From: Aquitalea denitrificans
GTDB taxonomy: Bacteria > Pseudomonadota > Gammaproteobacteria > Burkholderiales > Chromobacteriaceae
Direction of reading: 5' to 3'
Assembly (NCBI RefSeq): GCF_009856625.1
Contig: NZ_CP047241.1
Span: forward strand, 4,340,001-4,404,000
Length of the DNA: 64,000 nucleotides
The notes beneath the pieces were generated by a model that was not told where the DNA came from, ran no database searches, and saw only the letters and a list, made by a program, of their open reading frames with translations. This document shows positions 35,701 through 43,741 of this stretch, in pieces (within the stretch, counting starts at the first letter, position 1; each line of letters starts with the position of its first letter). Both the position numbers and the translations under genes were made by a program.

Positions 35701-36196
35701 TGGCGGCCAGGATGTGGTCGGACTGGTGCGGAAAGGTGGAGGACTTGGCCGCGTGGTCGTCACCGGCCACCAGCAGCACACCGCCCTTGGCGCTGGTGCC
35801 GGCCACATTGCCGTGCTTGATTACGTCGCCAGAACGGTCCACGCCGGGGCCCTTGCCATACCACATGGCGTAGACGCCATCGTACTTGGCCCCCTCGAAC
35901 ATGTTGACCTGCTGCGTGCCCCACACGGCGGTGGCGGCCAGGTCTTCGTTCAGGCCGGGGTGAAACACCACATTGTGGGCCTTGAGATAGGACTCGGCCT
36001 TTTGCATGGTCTGGTCGACATTGCCCAAGGGTGAGCCGCGGTAGCCGGTGACATAGCCGGCGGTGTTCAGCCCGGCGGCGCGGTCCAGCTCTTGTTGCAG
36101 CATGGGCAGGCGCGCCAGCGCCTGGATGCCGGTCATCAGCACTTGGCCGGTGGCGGCAGTGTATTTTTCTTCCAGATCAACATGACGGATCGACAT
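32720..36196 (-). CDS. Indolepyruvate:ferredoxin oxidoreductase, fused single-chain form
   Basis: A 1158-residue fusion that oxidatively decarboxylates aryl-2-oxo acids (indolepyruvate, phenylpyruvate) or branched-chain 2-oxo acids to acyl-CoA. The order is: an N-terminal pyrimidine-binding/TPP-type domain (GYVTGYRGSPLGNVDQ), then a TPP-binding domain with HYCSGCPHNTSTRVPEGS and GGEGITWVGQAPF. A ferredoxin-like insert follows (CEGCGDCSKKSGCLSV plus further Cys). Next is the gamma-type domain (MITGVGGTGVVTIGQVLG), and last a C-terminal DUF6537 region. It is monocistronic. A near parS site (33359-33374) is embedded in it, and a LiuR-like palindrome lies upstream. Its role is aromatic or branched-chain amino acid catabolism. 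Confidence 0.92.
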   Translation of the reverse strand: MSIRHVDLEEKYTAATGQVLMTGIQALARLPMLQQELDRAAGLNTAGYVTGYRGSPLGNVDQTMQKAESYLKAHNVVFHPGLNEDLAATAVWGTQQVNMFEGAKYDGVYAMWYGKGPGVDRSGDVIKHGNVAGTSAKGGVLLVAGDDHAAKSSTFPHQSDHILAASMIPVLSPSGVQEVIDFGLHGWAMSRYSGCWVSIKAISDTIESSAVVDISPERFNFVIPQDFPIPEGGLSIRWPDPPLVQEKRVLHHRLYAALAYARANKLNHITLDSPKPRLGIITCGKSYLDVMQALDDLGIDESLAADIGLRIFKVGMVWPLEPEGVRHFAEGLDEILVVEEKRQIIEYQLKEQLYNWRDDVRPRVVGKFAEKGEWALPHGDWLLPAAGELTPAMIARAIASRLALIFDSPVIHDRLKFYDEKEAQLVKPRESIARVPHYCSGCPHNTSTRVPEGSRAVAGIGCHYMAHWIEGDSTKTFTQMGGEGITWVGQAPFTNTKHIFTNLGDGTYFHSGLLAIRAAVAAKVNITYKLLYNDAVAMTGGQHVDGYLDVPMITRQLAAEGVQRIVITSDEPDKYQGMQGLAPGVDVFHRRELDRLQKELRETEGTTVLIHDQTCAAEKRRRRKRGDYPDPAKRAFINEKVCEGCGDCSKKSGCLSVLPVETPLGRKRKIDQSSCNKDYSCVEGFCPSFVTVEGGTLKKQSSASATLESMPALPAPQIPALHDPFSIMITGVGGTGVVTIGQVLGMAAYLDNKGVTVLDMAGLAQKGGSVWSHVRIANSQQQLHAVRIAAGDANLVLGCDLVVTAAEEALAKMREGFSHAIVNSYESPTSAFLKNPDVRFPSRAMKDAVIESVGAGRFWEVNATRLATALMGDAIASNMFMLGYAWQKGLVPVSEEALMEAIRLNGAAVKFNQQAFVWGRHAAHDPGRVEALTSPSSVVQFVPRETLDGVLHHRAKELLNYQNQALAERYKALVGKVQAAEQAINPASTALALAVARAYFHVLAYKDEYEVARLYTDGDFLRELSSQFEGDYHLRFHIGASWVTGGAAKKIAFGPWLFKGMQLLAKMRFLRGTALDPFGWQADRKLERRLIGEFEQLVTTLLGGLSLDNLATASELVKIYEGIRGFGYIKDAAYRQAGDKQKTLLEQFRQQAGKRKVA
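33359..33374. promoter_or_regulatory. Degenerate parS-like site
   Basis: CGTTTCACGTGGAACA has one mismatch within the 14-bp core and 14 of 16 consensus positions. It is inside the oxidoreductase gene. It is weaker evidence than the five perfect cores. Confidence 0.5.
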
Positions 36197-36395
36197 GGTT
36201 TCTCCTCCTGCCGCTCAGGTCCTGCCCGGTAAGGTGGCCGGGGTGGCCTGCGGCTTGTTCTCGCTTGTGGCGGTGGCGGGTTTTCAGCAGGGGAAAACAC
36301 GCGCCTTTCTCTATGTTGTAGGCCGGAATCATGCCGGGCGGCGTGTTTTCGCGCGGGCATGCAGACAGGGTCCATGTGGCGGAATGTAGCTTACG

Positions 36396-36411
36396 TTTAC
36401 GTCAACGTCAA
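36396..36411 (-). promoter_or_regulatory. LiuR-like operator upstream of the oxidoreductase
   Basis: TTTACGTCAACGTCAA, extended on both sides by ACG and A, resembles the TTTACGTnnACGTnAA palindromes bound by the MerR-family regulator LiuR of branched-chain amino acid degradation. It lies about 200 bp before the start codon. No liuR gene is in the window. Confidence 0.45.
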
Positions 36412-36587
36412 AGGTGTTGACGCACATGTTTGCCAACTGCGGCGATTGTGCCAGTGCAGCATGAACCAGACAGCACGACTCCACCGATTGTTTGCCATCC
36501 AGAACAGGGTGTTACGGCGGTGACGGTATCTTCACCGCCCTCAAGCGGTTAAGCTCTCAGGTTGAATTTCTCCGTATCGAGCCTGTC

Positions 36588-37502
36588 ATGTCTTCCGCCT
36601 TGTCCCGTCAGGATGCCTCCCGTGGCGTACTGTTCACCTTTATCGCCTTTGTCATCTGGGGCCTGTTTCCGCTGTACTGGAAGCCGCTGCACCATATTCC
36701 TGCCTTGCAGATCCTGTGCCATCGCATTGTCTGGTCTGCCCTGTTTGTGGCCGGCATCCTCACCGTGCGGCACAACTGGGCCTGGCTGGGCGAGGCGGTG
36801 CGCCAGCCGCAAAAGCTGGCCATTTTTGGTCTGTCTTCGCTGATGCTGTCGCTGAACTGGCTGATTTACATCTGGGCGGTGAATGCCGGCCATGTGGTGG
36901 AAGCCAGCCTGGGTTATTTCATCAACCCGCTGTTCAATGTGTTGCTGGGGCGTGTGTTCCTGGCGGAAAAGCTCACCCCCATCCAGCGCACGGCGGTGGC
37001 GCTGGCAGCGGCTGGCGTGGCCTGGATTACCTGGTGTACCGGTGCCTTGCCGCTGATTGCGCTGTCGCTGGCGGCCACCTTCGGCCTGTATGGCTTGCTG
37101 CGCAAGAAAGCCCCGCTGGCCTCGCTGGAAGGGCTGGCGCTGGAAACCTTTTTGATGGCACCGCTGGCCTTGCTGGCGCTGGGCTGGTTTGCATGGCAGG
37201 GACAGGGCGCTTTCCTGCATGAGGCCATCAGCAGCGATGTGTTGCTGGTGGGGGCGGGGGTAGTGACGGCCATTCCGCTGCTGCTGTTTGCCGCCGGTGC
37301 GCGCCGTCTGAAGCTGGCCACCGTGGGGCTGATCCAGTACATCGGCCCCACCATCCAGCTGGCCTTGGGCGTGCTGTTGTTTGGCGAACCGTTCGACAGT
37401 GCCAAGCTGGCTGGTTTCAGTCTGATCTGGCTGGCCCTGCTGCTGTATTCGGCGGCCGGGTTATGGCAGATGCGTGCACAAAAGCGTGCGGCGGCTGCGT
37501 GA
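36588..37502 (+). CDS. rarD: RarD-type EamA-family permease
   Basis: A 304-residue DMT transporter with ten helices. It has the RarD signature FTFIAFVIWGLFPLYWKPL and QILCHRIVWSALFV. The WLIYIWAVNAGHVVEASLGYFINPL segment and LKLATVGLIQYIGPTIQLALGVLLFGEPF are also typical. RarD was named for chloramphenicol sensitivity; the natural substrate is unknown. The ATG at 36588 gives the expected N-terminus; the open frame upstream is not homologous. The gene ends at a good terminator. Confidence 0.9.
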   Translation: MSSALSRQDASRGVLFTFIAFVIWGLFPLYWKPLHHIPALQILCHRIVWSALFVAGILTVRHNWAWLGEAVRQPQKLAIFGLSSLMLSLNWLIYIWAVNAGHVVEASLGYFINPLFNVLLGRVFLAEKLTPIQRTAVALAAAGVAWITWCTGALPLIALSLAATFGLYGLLRKKAPLASLEGLALETFLMAPLALLALGWFAWQGQGAFLHEAISSDVLLVGAGVVTAIPLLLFAAGARRLKLATVGLIQYIGPTIQLALGVLLFGEPFDSAKLAGFSLIWLALLLYSAAGLWQMRAQKRAAAA

Positions 37503-37522
37503 GCAAGGATTGCCAATCATCC

Positions 37523-37547
37523 CAGCCCGGTCATGCCGGGCTTTTTT
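37523..37547 (+). terminator. Terminator of rarD
   Basis: AGCCCGG-TCAT-GCCGGGCT followed by TTTTT. Confidence 0.85.
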
Positions 37548-37784
37548 GCGCCCGGCAGCAGGCCGATGACACAACATCTGCATGGAGAAATATGATGATT
37601 TCGTCATGCATGCGGGCGGTATTTGCCATTGCCGCTCGTGAATAGCCGTTGACCCTGAACAGCAAGCGGCTGACACTGCCAGCATCACGCAGGAATATCG
37701 GCCAGCCAAGGCCTTTGTTCTTGCGTCAGCGATTTGTGTAATCACCATGCTGCCCACGTCGGCAGCATTTGCAGGAGACTGCCG

Positions 37785-38258
37785 ATGGCGCTGCCACTGG
37801 AATTTGATTGTGATCCGGCCAGGCTGGATCGCGACATGATCTATGCCTATCTCAGCGGCGAGTCCTATTGGGCGGCGGGTCTGCCACGTGCTATTTTCGA
37901 GCGCTCGCTGGATGGTTCGCTGTGTTTTGGCGTGTACGTGGCCGGGCAGCAAGTGGGTTTTGCCCGCATGATTACCGACCAGGCCACCTTTGCTTATCTG
38001 GCGGATGTCTTTGTGCTACCCGACTGGCGCGGTCGCGGTATCAGCAAAGCGCTGATGACGCACATCATGGCGTACCCTGGCCTGCAAAACCTGCGGCGTG
38101 TGATGCTGGCCACGGCGGATGCACATGGCCTGTATGCACAATACGGCTTTACCCCGCTAGCGCACCCGGAACGCATGATGGAAAAACTAGACCAGCAGGT
38201 TTATCAACGCTTGGCCGCCAATGCCGGCCATCCTGCTGCTGCACAAGGACAAAAATGA
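37785..38258 (+). CDS. GNAT family N-acetyltransferase
   Basis: A 157-residue acetyltransferase with CFGVYVAGQQVGFARMITDQATFAYLADVFV followed by LPDWRGRGISKALM (RGRGIS acetyl-CoA loop) and LATADAHGLYAQYGFTPL. This LADVFVxxxxRGxGxxK arrangement is common in uncharacterised GNATs of about 140-150 residues. GCAGGAG seven bases upstream fixes the ATG at 37785. Its end overlaps the methyltransferase start by four bases (ATGATG), the first of a chain of overlapping genes up to 40226. Confidence 0.87.
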   Translation: MALPLEFDCDPARLDRDMIYAYLSGESYWAAGLPRAIFERSLDGSLCFGVYVAGQQVGFARMITDQATFAYLADVFVLPDWRGRGISKALMTHIMAYPGLQNLRRVMLATADAHGLYAQYGFTPLAHPERMMEKLDQQVYQRLAANAGHPAAAQGQK

Positions 38259-39187
38259 TGGAACTGGCGCGGCAATGGCTGCAGGGCAAGGGAATCGAGC
38301 TGGGACGCGGCGCACATAATCCGCTGGCCCCGGCTGACTGCATCAGCGTGGCCCCATGCGATGGGGTGCGCTATGTGGATGAGCGCGACCTGATCGACTA
38401 CCAGGTGTATGCCGCAGAGCAACAACGGCATGGCCGCGGGGTGGATCAGGTGGATGTGGTTGCCGAGGCTAGCGCTCTGCCATTTGCCGATGATGAGTTG
38501 GACTATGTTGCCAGCTCGCATGTGCTGGAGCATCTGCCGGATATCTTCAGCGCCTGGCTGGAATGGTGGCGGGTGCTGCGCCCCGGTGGTGTCAGCTTCA
38601 TGATTGTCCCCAAGCGTGACGCGCTGGTGGAAGACAGCGTACGGCCCGTTACCGGGCTGGAGGAGCATGTCGAGGCATTCCGGCAACGGGTGACGCCGCA
38701 ATCCCTGCTACCTGAGCAGCCCTGGCGCACCCACTATCACATCTTTACCCTGCAGGGCCTGTTCGCCGCACTCAACTGGTTCAACCAGCAGGATCTGGGC
38801 GGCTGCTGGCTGCTGGAAGCGCAGGAGGAAAGCGACAGCAATGTCGGTAATGGTCACACCCTGGTGCTGAGCAAGCAGGCCGATCTGCCGGTGCTGGAGC
38901 ACAGCATTGGCCAGCTTGGTGCGGCATTCCAGGCCGAGCGCTATGCCGAGGCTGCCTTGCTGGCACGGCAGGCGCTATCACTCAATTTCCGTATTCACGA
39001 AGCCTGGTTCATTCTGGCCATGTCCCAGCTGCAACTGGGCGATTCGCGTGCGGCCGTGCAGTCGCTGACCCAGGCACTGGTATTGCAACCCAAGCATGCC
39101 GAGTACCGCGATGTGTACCAGCAGCTGCTGGGCCAGCCCTTCAGCTATCCGATGAGCCTGGTCGACTACCTGTCGCGCCTGTTATGA
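38255..39187 (+). CDS. SAM-dependent methyltransferase fused to TPR-like C-terminus
   Basis: A 310-residue protein. Residues 1 to about 215 form a class I methyltransferase: a GIELGRGAHNPL glycine motif, VVAEASALPFADDELDYVASSHVLEHLPD (motifs II-III of the Methyltransf_11 type), LRPGGVSFMIVP. The last 90 residues are helical repeats (AAFQAERYAEAALLARQALSLN, then IHEAWFILAMSQLQLGDSRAAVQSLTQALVLQP) that look like two TPR units. Such fusions are seen in glycan- or surface-modifying proteins, but the target here is unknown. It overlaps both neighbours by four bases. Confidence 0.8.
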   Translation: MMELARQWLQGKGIELGRGAHNPLAPADCISVAPCDGVRYVDERDLIDYQVYAAEQQRHGRGVDQVDVVAEASALPFADDELDYVASSHVLEHLPDIFSAWLEWWRVLRPGGVSFMIVPKRDALVEDSVRPVTGLEEHVEAFRQRVTPQSLLPEQPWRTHYHIFTLQGLFAALNWFNQQDLGGCWLLEAQEESDSNVGNGHTLVLSKQADLPVLEHSIGQLGAAFQAERYAEAALLARQALSLNFRIHEAWFILAMSQLQLGDSRAAVQSLTQALVLQPKHAEYRDVYQQLLGQPFSYPMSLVDYLSRLL

Positions 39188-39837
39188 CCGGCAAACTGTT
39201 CTGGACTGATCCCTACCAGACCTCGCTGACCACCACGGTGGCGCGGGTGGAGGGCGCGCAGCTGTGGCTGCAGGACACCATCTTCTATGCCTTCAGTGGC
39301 GGACAGGAAAGCGATGCCGGGACGATAGGCGGCAGGCCGGTGCTGCAGGCGGAAACACAGGGGCTGGACATCGCCTATACCTTGCCGGCGGAACATGGCC
39401 TGACGGCCGGAGACACGGTAAGGGTGGAGATAGACTGGCCACGGCGCTACCGGCTGATGCGCTTGCACTTTGCCGCCGAACTGACGCTGGAAACCATTTA
39501 CCGCGACTTTGCCGGGGTGGAAAAAATCGGCGCGCACATCGCAGCGGACAAGGCACGCATCGACTTTGCCCTGGCGGAACCCATCACCCCGCATCTGCCC
39601 GCCATCAGCGCCAAGGTGCAGGGCCTGATTGATGCTGACAGCGAGATTGTCAGCGCCTTCTCCGACATGGAAGCCGAGCGTCGCTACTGGGAAGTGCCGG
39701 GCTATTGCCGGGTACCTTGTGGCGGCACGCACCTGCGTCGTACCGGCGAGGTGGGGCGCATTGCGCTCAAGCGCAAGAATATCGGCAAGGGCAAGGAGCG
39801 GGTGGAAATCACCTTGCTGGACGGTGCGTCATGTTAG
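39184..39837 (+). CDS. Alanyl-tRNA editing protein, AlaX family
   Basis: A 217-residue stand-alone editing domain that hydrolyses mischarged Ser- or Gly-tRNA(Ala). The barrel N-terminus has FYAFSGGQESDAGTI, corresponding to the FYpxgGGQxxDxG motif. The C-terminal zinc motif CGGTH is intact (RVPCGGTHLRR). The first zinc motif, normally HxxxH, reads LHFAAEL (HxxxE), so one histidine ligand is replaced by glutamate. It overlaps the methyltransferase gene by four bases and the next gene by seven, so it is part of the same operon. Confidence 0.85.
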   Translation: MTGKLFWTDPYQTSLTTTVARVEGAQLWLQDTIFYAFSGGQESDAGTIGGRPVLQAETQGLDIAYTLPAEHGLTAGDTVRVEIDWPRRYRLMRLHFAAELTLETIYRDFAGVEKIGAHIAADKARIDFALAEPITPHLPAISAKVQGLIDADSEIVSAFSDMEAERRYWEVPGYCRVPCGGTHLRRTGEVGRIALKRKNIGKGKERVEITLLDGASC

Positions 39838-40226
39838 GCAGCTGCCTGTGCGGGGCGGTGGCCTATGAGGTGGCGCAGCTGGATCTGCCCATCAGCCATT
39901 GTCATTGCCACACTTGCCAGAAAGCCCATGCCGCCAGCCACGTGCCTACTGCCGGGGTATTGCGTCAGAATTTTCGCTGGCTACGCGGGACCGAGCAACT
40001 GGGCAGCTTCCCGTCTTCGCCCGGCAAGCTGCGCCATTTCTGCCGCCAGTGCGGCAGCCATCTGCTGGCCGAGCGCGAGGGCAGCCCCTATGTGATCCTG
40101 CGCGTGGCCACGCTGGACGATACGCCAGCGCAGCAGGCCAGCCAGCATATCTGGACCAGCCACGCCCGCCACTGGCTGGAGGTGGACCATCTGCCGCACT
40201 GGCCGGAATGGCCAGCTGACAGGTAA
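39831..40226 (+). CDS. GFA/CENP-V family zinc-binding protein
   Basis: A 131-residue protein of the glutathione-dependent formaldehyde-activating (GFA) family. It has CLCGAVAYEV, CHCHTCQKAHAASH and FCRQCGSHLL, supplying the two zinc sites (C-x-C, C-x-C-x2-C, C-x2-C). Spontaneous S-hydroxymethylglutathione formation has cast doubt on the original activity, so the role is open. It is the last gene of the overlapping chain. Confidence 0.87.
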   Translation: MLGSCLCGAVAYEVAQLDLPISHCHCHTCQKAHAASHVPTAGVLRQNFRWLRGTEQLGSFPSSPGKLRHFCRQCGSHLLAEREGSPYVILRVATLDDTPAQQASQHIWTSHARHWLEVDHLPHWPEWPADR

Positions 40227-40282
40227 GCTGGCGCTTTTCTCAACACCTGTCCGGCTCAGCGCCGGAGACTGACTGGATTGTC

Positions 40283-41170
40283 ATGTGGTACGACCTTGCC
40301 GCCGTTGGCGCGGCAGCCTGCTGGGCCTGGGGCGGCATCCTCGGTGCCGGCCCCTCGCGCCATTTCGGCCCGTTTACCTTTACCCGCCTGCGCTTGAGCC
40401 TGATGACACTGCTGCTGGGTAGCATCAGCCTGGCAACGGGCGGCTGGCACAGCATGCAAACGGCCAATGTGGTACCGGCCTTGCTGTCCGGCCTGACCGG
40501 CATCTTCTTGGGTGACACCCTGTATTTTTCCGCGATGAACCGGCTGGGGCCGCGGCGTTCCGGCCTGTTGTTTGCCACGCACTCGGTATTTTCCGTGCTG
40601 CTGGGTATGCTGTTTCTGCAGGAAAAGCTCAGCCTGCCTGCCTTCTTCGGCAGCTGCATGGTGTTTGGCGGTGTGATGCTGGCGGTGGCGTTTGGCCGGG
40701 GCAAGCAGCAAGGCAAGGCCTGGGAGCATCCGGCGCATTTGAAGGCCGGGGTGATGCTGGGCATGGCGGCGGCGCTATGTCAGGCGCTGGGAACCTTCTT
40801 TGCCAAACCGGCTATCGCTGGTGGACTGGAACCGGTAACCGCCTCGGCTATCCGCATGGGCGTGGCCTGTGTCGTGCATTATTTGCTGCTGTATGCCGGC
40901 CTGCCGCTGGCCAGGAGTCGCGGTGATTTTTCCCCGCGCATCCTGGGCCAGACCGCCCTGAACGGGGTGGTGGCATTGGGCCTGGGCATGACGCTGATCA
41001 TGCTGGCGCTGCAGCATGCCAATGTGGCTACGGTGGGCATGCTCTCCGCGCTTAGCCCGGTGCTGATCCTGCCCATGCTGTGGCTGGTGCAAAAGCAGCC
41101 GCCGCCGCTGGTGGCCTGGCTGGGGGCCTTTGTCAGCTGTGCTGGCACCGCGCTGATCGTGCTTCGCTGA
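40283..41170 (+). CDS. EamA/DMT family transporter
   Basis: A 295-residue membrane protein with ten helices arranged as two EamA repeats: WYDLAAVGAAACWAWGGILG start, GIFLGDTLYFSAMNRLGPRRSGLLFATHSVFSVLLG in repeat one, LKAGVMLGMAAALCQALGTFFAKPAI in repeat two. The C-terminal LQHANVATVGMLSALSPVLILPMLW is also typical. The substrate is unknown. It begins 56 bp after the GFA gene and may be the tail of that operon. Confidence 0.87.
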   Translation: MWYDLAAVGAAACWAWGGILGAGPSRHFGPFTFTRLRLSLMTLLLGSISLATGGWHSMQTANVVPALLSGLTGIFLGDTLYFSAMNRLGPRRSGLLFATHSVFSVLLGMLFLQEKLSLPAFFGSCMVFGGVMLAVAFGRGKQQGKAWEHPAHLKAGVMLGMAAALCQALGTFFAKPAIAGGLEPVTASAIRMGVACVVHYLLLYAGLPLARSRGDFSPRILGQTALNGVVALGLGMTLIMLALQHANVATVGMLSALSPVLILPMLWLVQKQPPPLVAWLGAFVSCAGTALIVLR

Positions 41171-41299
41171 AATTTACCCGTCCGCCATTTCCTGAGGCAG
41201 ACGGGCTCGGGGTATGATATCGGGGCTGGCAGTTGTGCCAGCCCTGTTTCCCGGTGGCAATGGCAGTGTGCCGTTGCCCGCATGCAAGACGGATCGCTG

Positions 41300-41884
41300 A
41301 TGATTTCCCATATCCAGTCCAGCCTGACTGAAGCGCAAACTGCACTGAACAATCTGCTGGCCAATCCAGAGGCGCTGGCCAGCATCGAGGCCGCTGCGCA
41401 GCAACTGATTGCCAGCCTGGCCGCCGGTGGCCGCATCTTTTCCTGCGGCAATGGCGGCTCCATGTGCGATGCCATGCACTTTGCCGAAGAGCTGACCGGC
41501 CGTTACCGCAACAACCGGCGCGGCATGGCGGCCATTGCCATTTCTGACCCCAGCCACATGAGCTGCGTGGCCAACGACTTTGGCTACGAACACGTGTTTT
41601 CGCGTTATCTGGAAAGCCATGGCCGGGCCGGCGATGTGCTGATCGGCATCAGCACCAGCGGCAATAGCCAGACCATTGTCAACGCCGCCACGGTGGCGCG
41701 CGAACTGGGCATGAAGGTGATCATCCTCACCGGCCGTGCCGCCACCCGGCTGGAACCGCTGGCCGACGTTTATGTCAACACCCCGGGCGGCCAGTATGCC
41801 GACCGTGTGCAGGAGCTGCACATCAAGGTGCTGCATATCCTGATCGAGCTGGTGGAACGGCATTTCTGCCCGGAAAACTACTGA
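41300..41884 (+). CDS. gmhA: Sedoheptulose-7-phosphate isomerase
   Basis: A 194-residue SIS-domain enzyme. It isomerises sedoheptulose-7-phosphate to D-glycero-D-manno-heptose-7-phosphate, the first step of ADP-heptose synthesis for the LPS core that WaaC extends. GmhA signatures are FSCGNGGSMCDAMHFAEELTGRYR, SCVANDFGYEHVFSRY, IGISTSGNSQTIVNA and the C-terminal RVQELHIKVLHILIELVE. ATG at 41300 gives the expected N-terminus. It is followed by a terminator. Confidence 0.93.
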   Translation: MISHIQSSLTEAQTALNNLLANPEALASIEAAAQQLIASLAAGGRIFSCGNGGSMCDAMHFAEELTGRYRNNRRGMAAIAISDPSHMSCVANDFGYEHVFSRYLESHGRAGDVLIGISTSGNSQTIVNAATVARELGMKVIILTGRAATRLEPLADVYVNTPGGQYADRVQELHIKVLHILIELVERHFCPENY

Positions 41885-41910
41885 TTCCTGCGCGTTACCT
41901 TTGCATGAAA

Positions 41911-41931
41911 AACGGCCCCTTGAGGGCCGTT
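41911..41931. terminator. Terminator between gmhA and the inositol monophosphatase gene
   Basis: AACGGCCC-CTTGA-GGGCCGTT with a T-rich right flank, between convergent genes. Confidence 0.75.
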
Positions 41932-41953
41932 CTGTTTGCTGCGTTGGCGCTGT

Positions 41954-42745
41954 TTACTGATTGGCGCGCACCCAGCGGTGCCATTGGCAGTACAGTTCCG
42001 GGTCGATGGCGGCAATCACCGAGCGCTTCCACACCGTATCACTCCAGTAGTCGTCGGTATTCAGACTGGCCAGGCGGCCACCGGCTTCCTCCAGGATCAC
42101 CGCACCGGCGGCGTAGTCCCACAGGCGCTGGCCACCGTGCAGATAAAGGTCGTAACGGCCGGCGGCCAGAAAGCACCAGTCCAGCGTGCTGGAACCCATG
42201 CTGCGCTGGCTGCCGAACGGTGCCACGCTGCTCATGCGGGCGGCCAGCTTGCCGGAGCGCAGGTATTTCACCTCGACGGCGGCAATGGCATCGCCCATGC
42301 TGTTGCGGGTGGTTTTCAGCGGCAGGCGGCGGCCATTAAGCCAGGCACCCTCGCCACGGCGGGCATAGAACATTTCGTCGGAAACCGGGTTGTAAATTAC
42401 CCCCAGCTGGCTGACGCCTTGCACCATCAGCGCCACGGAAATGGCGAAGTAGGGCAGGCCGTTGACGAAGTTGGTGGTGCCGTCGATCGGGTCCACCACC
42501 CACAGGCCGTCCGGATTGTCCTGCCACAGCGCATCCTGCTCTTCGCGCGTCATTTCCTCGCCCAGTACCGGATGGGGCAACACCTTGGGCAGCATCTCGC
42601 CCAGTGCCTGCTGGCAGGCCATGTCGGCTTCGGTAAACAGCGAGCCGTCGTCCTTGCGCGTTTTGCCCACGCGCAGAAAGCGCGGCATCACCTCCTGGCG
42701 GGCCACGTCACGGACAACTTGCATCACCTGTTCAACCACCTGCAT
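41954..42745 (-). CDS. Inositol monophosphatase family protein (SuhB-like)
   Basis: A 263-residue phosphatase with the Li+-sensitive family motifs: LGEEMT (Glu metal ligand), WVVDPIDGTTNFVNGLPYFAISVAL (DPIDGTT metal-binding loop) and RLWDYAAGAVILEEAGG (WDxxAG). It dephosphorylates inositol-1-phosphate or related sugar phosphates. E. coli SuhB also acts in rRNA antitermination, but this protein may instead be a second paralogue. AGGAGAACACA before the ATG at 42745 decides the start. It is divergent from rsmE. Confidence 0.9.
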   Translation of the reverse strand: MQVVEQVMQVVRDVARQEVMPRFLRVGKTRKDDGSLFTEADMACQQALGEMLPKVLPHPVLGEEMTREEQDALWQDNPDGLWVVDPIDGTTNFVNGLPYFAISVALMVQGVSQLGVIYNPVSDEMFYARRGEGAWLNGRRLPLKTTRNSMGDAIAAVEVKYLRSGKLAARMSSVAPFGSQRSMGSSTLDWCFLAAGRYDLYLHGGQRLWDYAAGAVILEEAGGRLASLNTDDYWSDTVWKRSVIAAIDPELYCQWHRWVRANQ

Positions 42746-43012
42746 TGTGTTCTCCTGGGTCCTGCTGTGATCAGCCGCGATGGCGTATCGACGGGAATGG
42801 AAGTGCTGTCTGTCTGCGTAAAGAATAGCCACAATTTTTTCCCTGCCTGGGCCAACAGGCCACCACGCCATGCCGGATGCGCGGGGAAGCTGCTTGGGAG
42901 GGGAGGTGTGGCTGACATTTAGCTGTCAGAATAGCCACTTGCCAAAGACGGGTTGTTGCAACTGCAGCAAACAAAGCAAAATACCGTTATCACCACGGAC
43001 TTTCAATACGCC

Positions 43013-43741
43013 ATGCCAAGGTTTTTTATCGAAACAGCGCTTGCGACAGGTCAAACCCTGTCGCTGCCCGATACAGTTGTCCGTCATATCCAGGTACTGC
43101 GCCTGAAGGAAGGTGACAGCCTTACCCTGTTCAACGGCCAGGGCGGCGAGTATCAGGCCACCTTGCTGTCGCTGCAAAAGCGCGATGCCAGCTGTGAAAT
43201 CACCCGTTTTGACGACATCAGCCGCGAATCGCCTATCTGGCTGGGCCTGGCACAGGCCATTTCCAGTGGCGACCGCATGGAATTCACCCTGCAAAAAGGG
43301 GTGGAAATGGGGGTATCGCTGTTTCAGCCCATTGCTGCCGAGCGTTCGGTGGTGAAGCTGTCGGGCGATCGGGCTGACAAGCGGGTGCAGCGCTGGCAGG
43401 AAATCGTACAGTCGGCTTGCGAGCAGTGCGGCCGTAATACCCTGCCGCAGGTCTTGCCCATTCTCAGCCTGACCGAGTGGCTGCAGCAGCAGCAACAGGC
43501 CGAGGCGCGCCTGATCCTGTCGCCGTTGGGGACGCAGAAGCTGGCTGACATTGCCAGCGCACCCAAGCGGGCCTGGCTGATGGCCGGGCCGGAAGGTGGC
43601 TATTCCGCCAGAGAGGAAGGCGCTGCGCTGGATGCAGGTTGGACACCACTGAAACTGGGGCCGCGCATCTTGCGTACCGAAACCGCTGCGCTGGCCGCGG
43701 TGGCGGCCGTGCAGGCGGTGTGGGGGGATTACTGTATCTAG
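43013..43741 (+). CDS. rsmE: 16S rRNA (uracil1498-N3)-methyltransferase
   Basis: A 242-residue SPOUT methyltransferase. MPRFFIETAL and VVRHIQVLRLKEGDSLTLFNG form the PUA-like N-terminal domain. GVEMGVSLFQPIAAERSVVK and AGPEGGYSAREEGAA make the SAM-binding trefoil knot, with LGPRILRTETAALAAVAAVQ at the C-terminus. It methylates U1498 in the ribosomal decoding centre. No strong ribosome binding site is seen before the ATG at 43013, but the N-terminus is canonical. Confidence 0.95.
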   Translation: MPRFFIETALATGQTLSLPDTVVRHIQVLRLKEGDSLTLFNGQGGEYQATLLSLQKRDASCEITRFDDISRESPIWLGLAQAISSGDRMEFTLQKGVEMGVSLFQPIAAERSVVKLSGDRADKRVQRWQEIVQSACEQCGRNTLPQVLPILSLTEWLQQQQQAEARLILSPLGTQKLADIASAPKRAWLMAGPEGGYSAREEGAALDAGWTPLKLGPRILRTETAALAAVAAVQAVWGDYCI

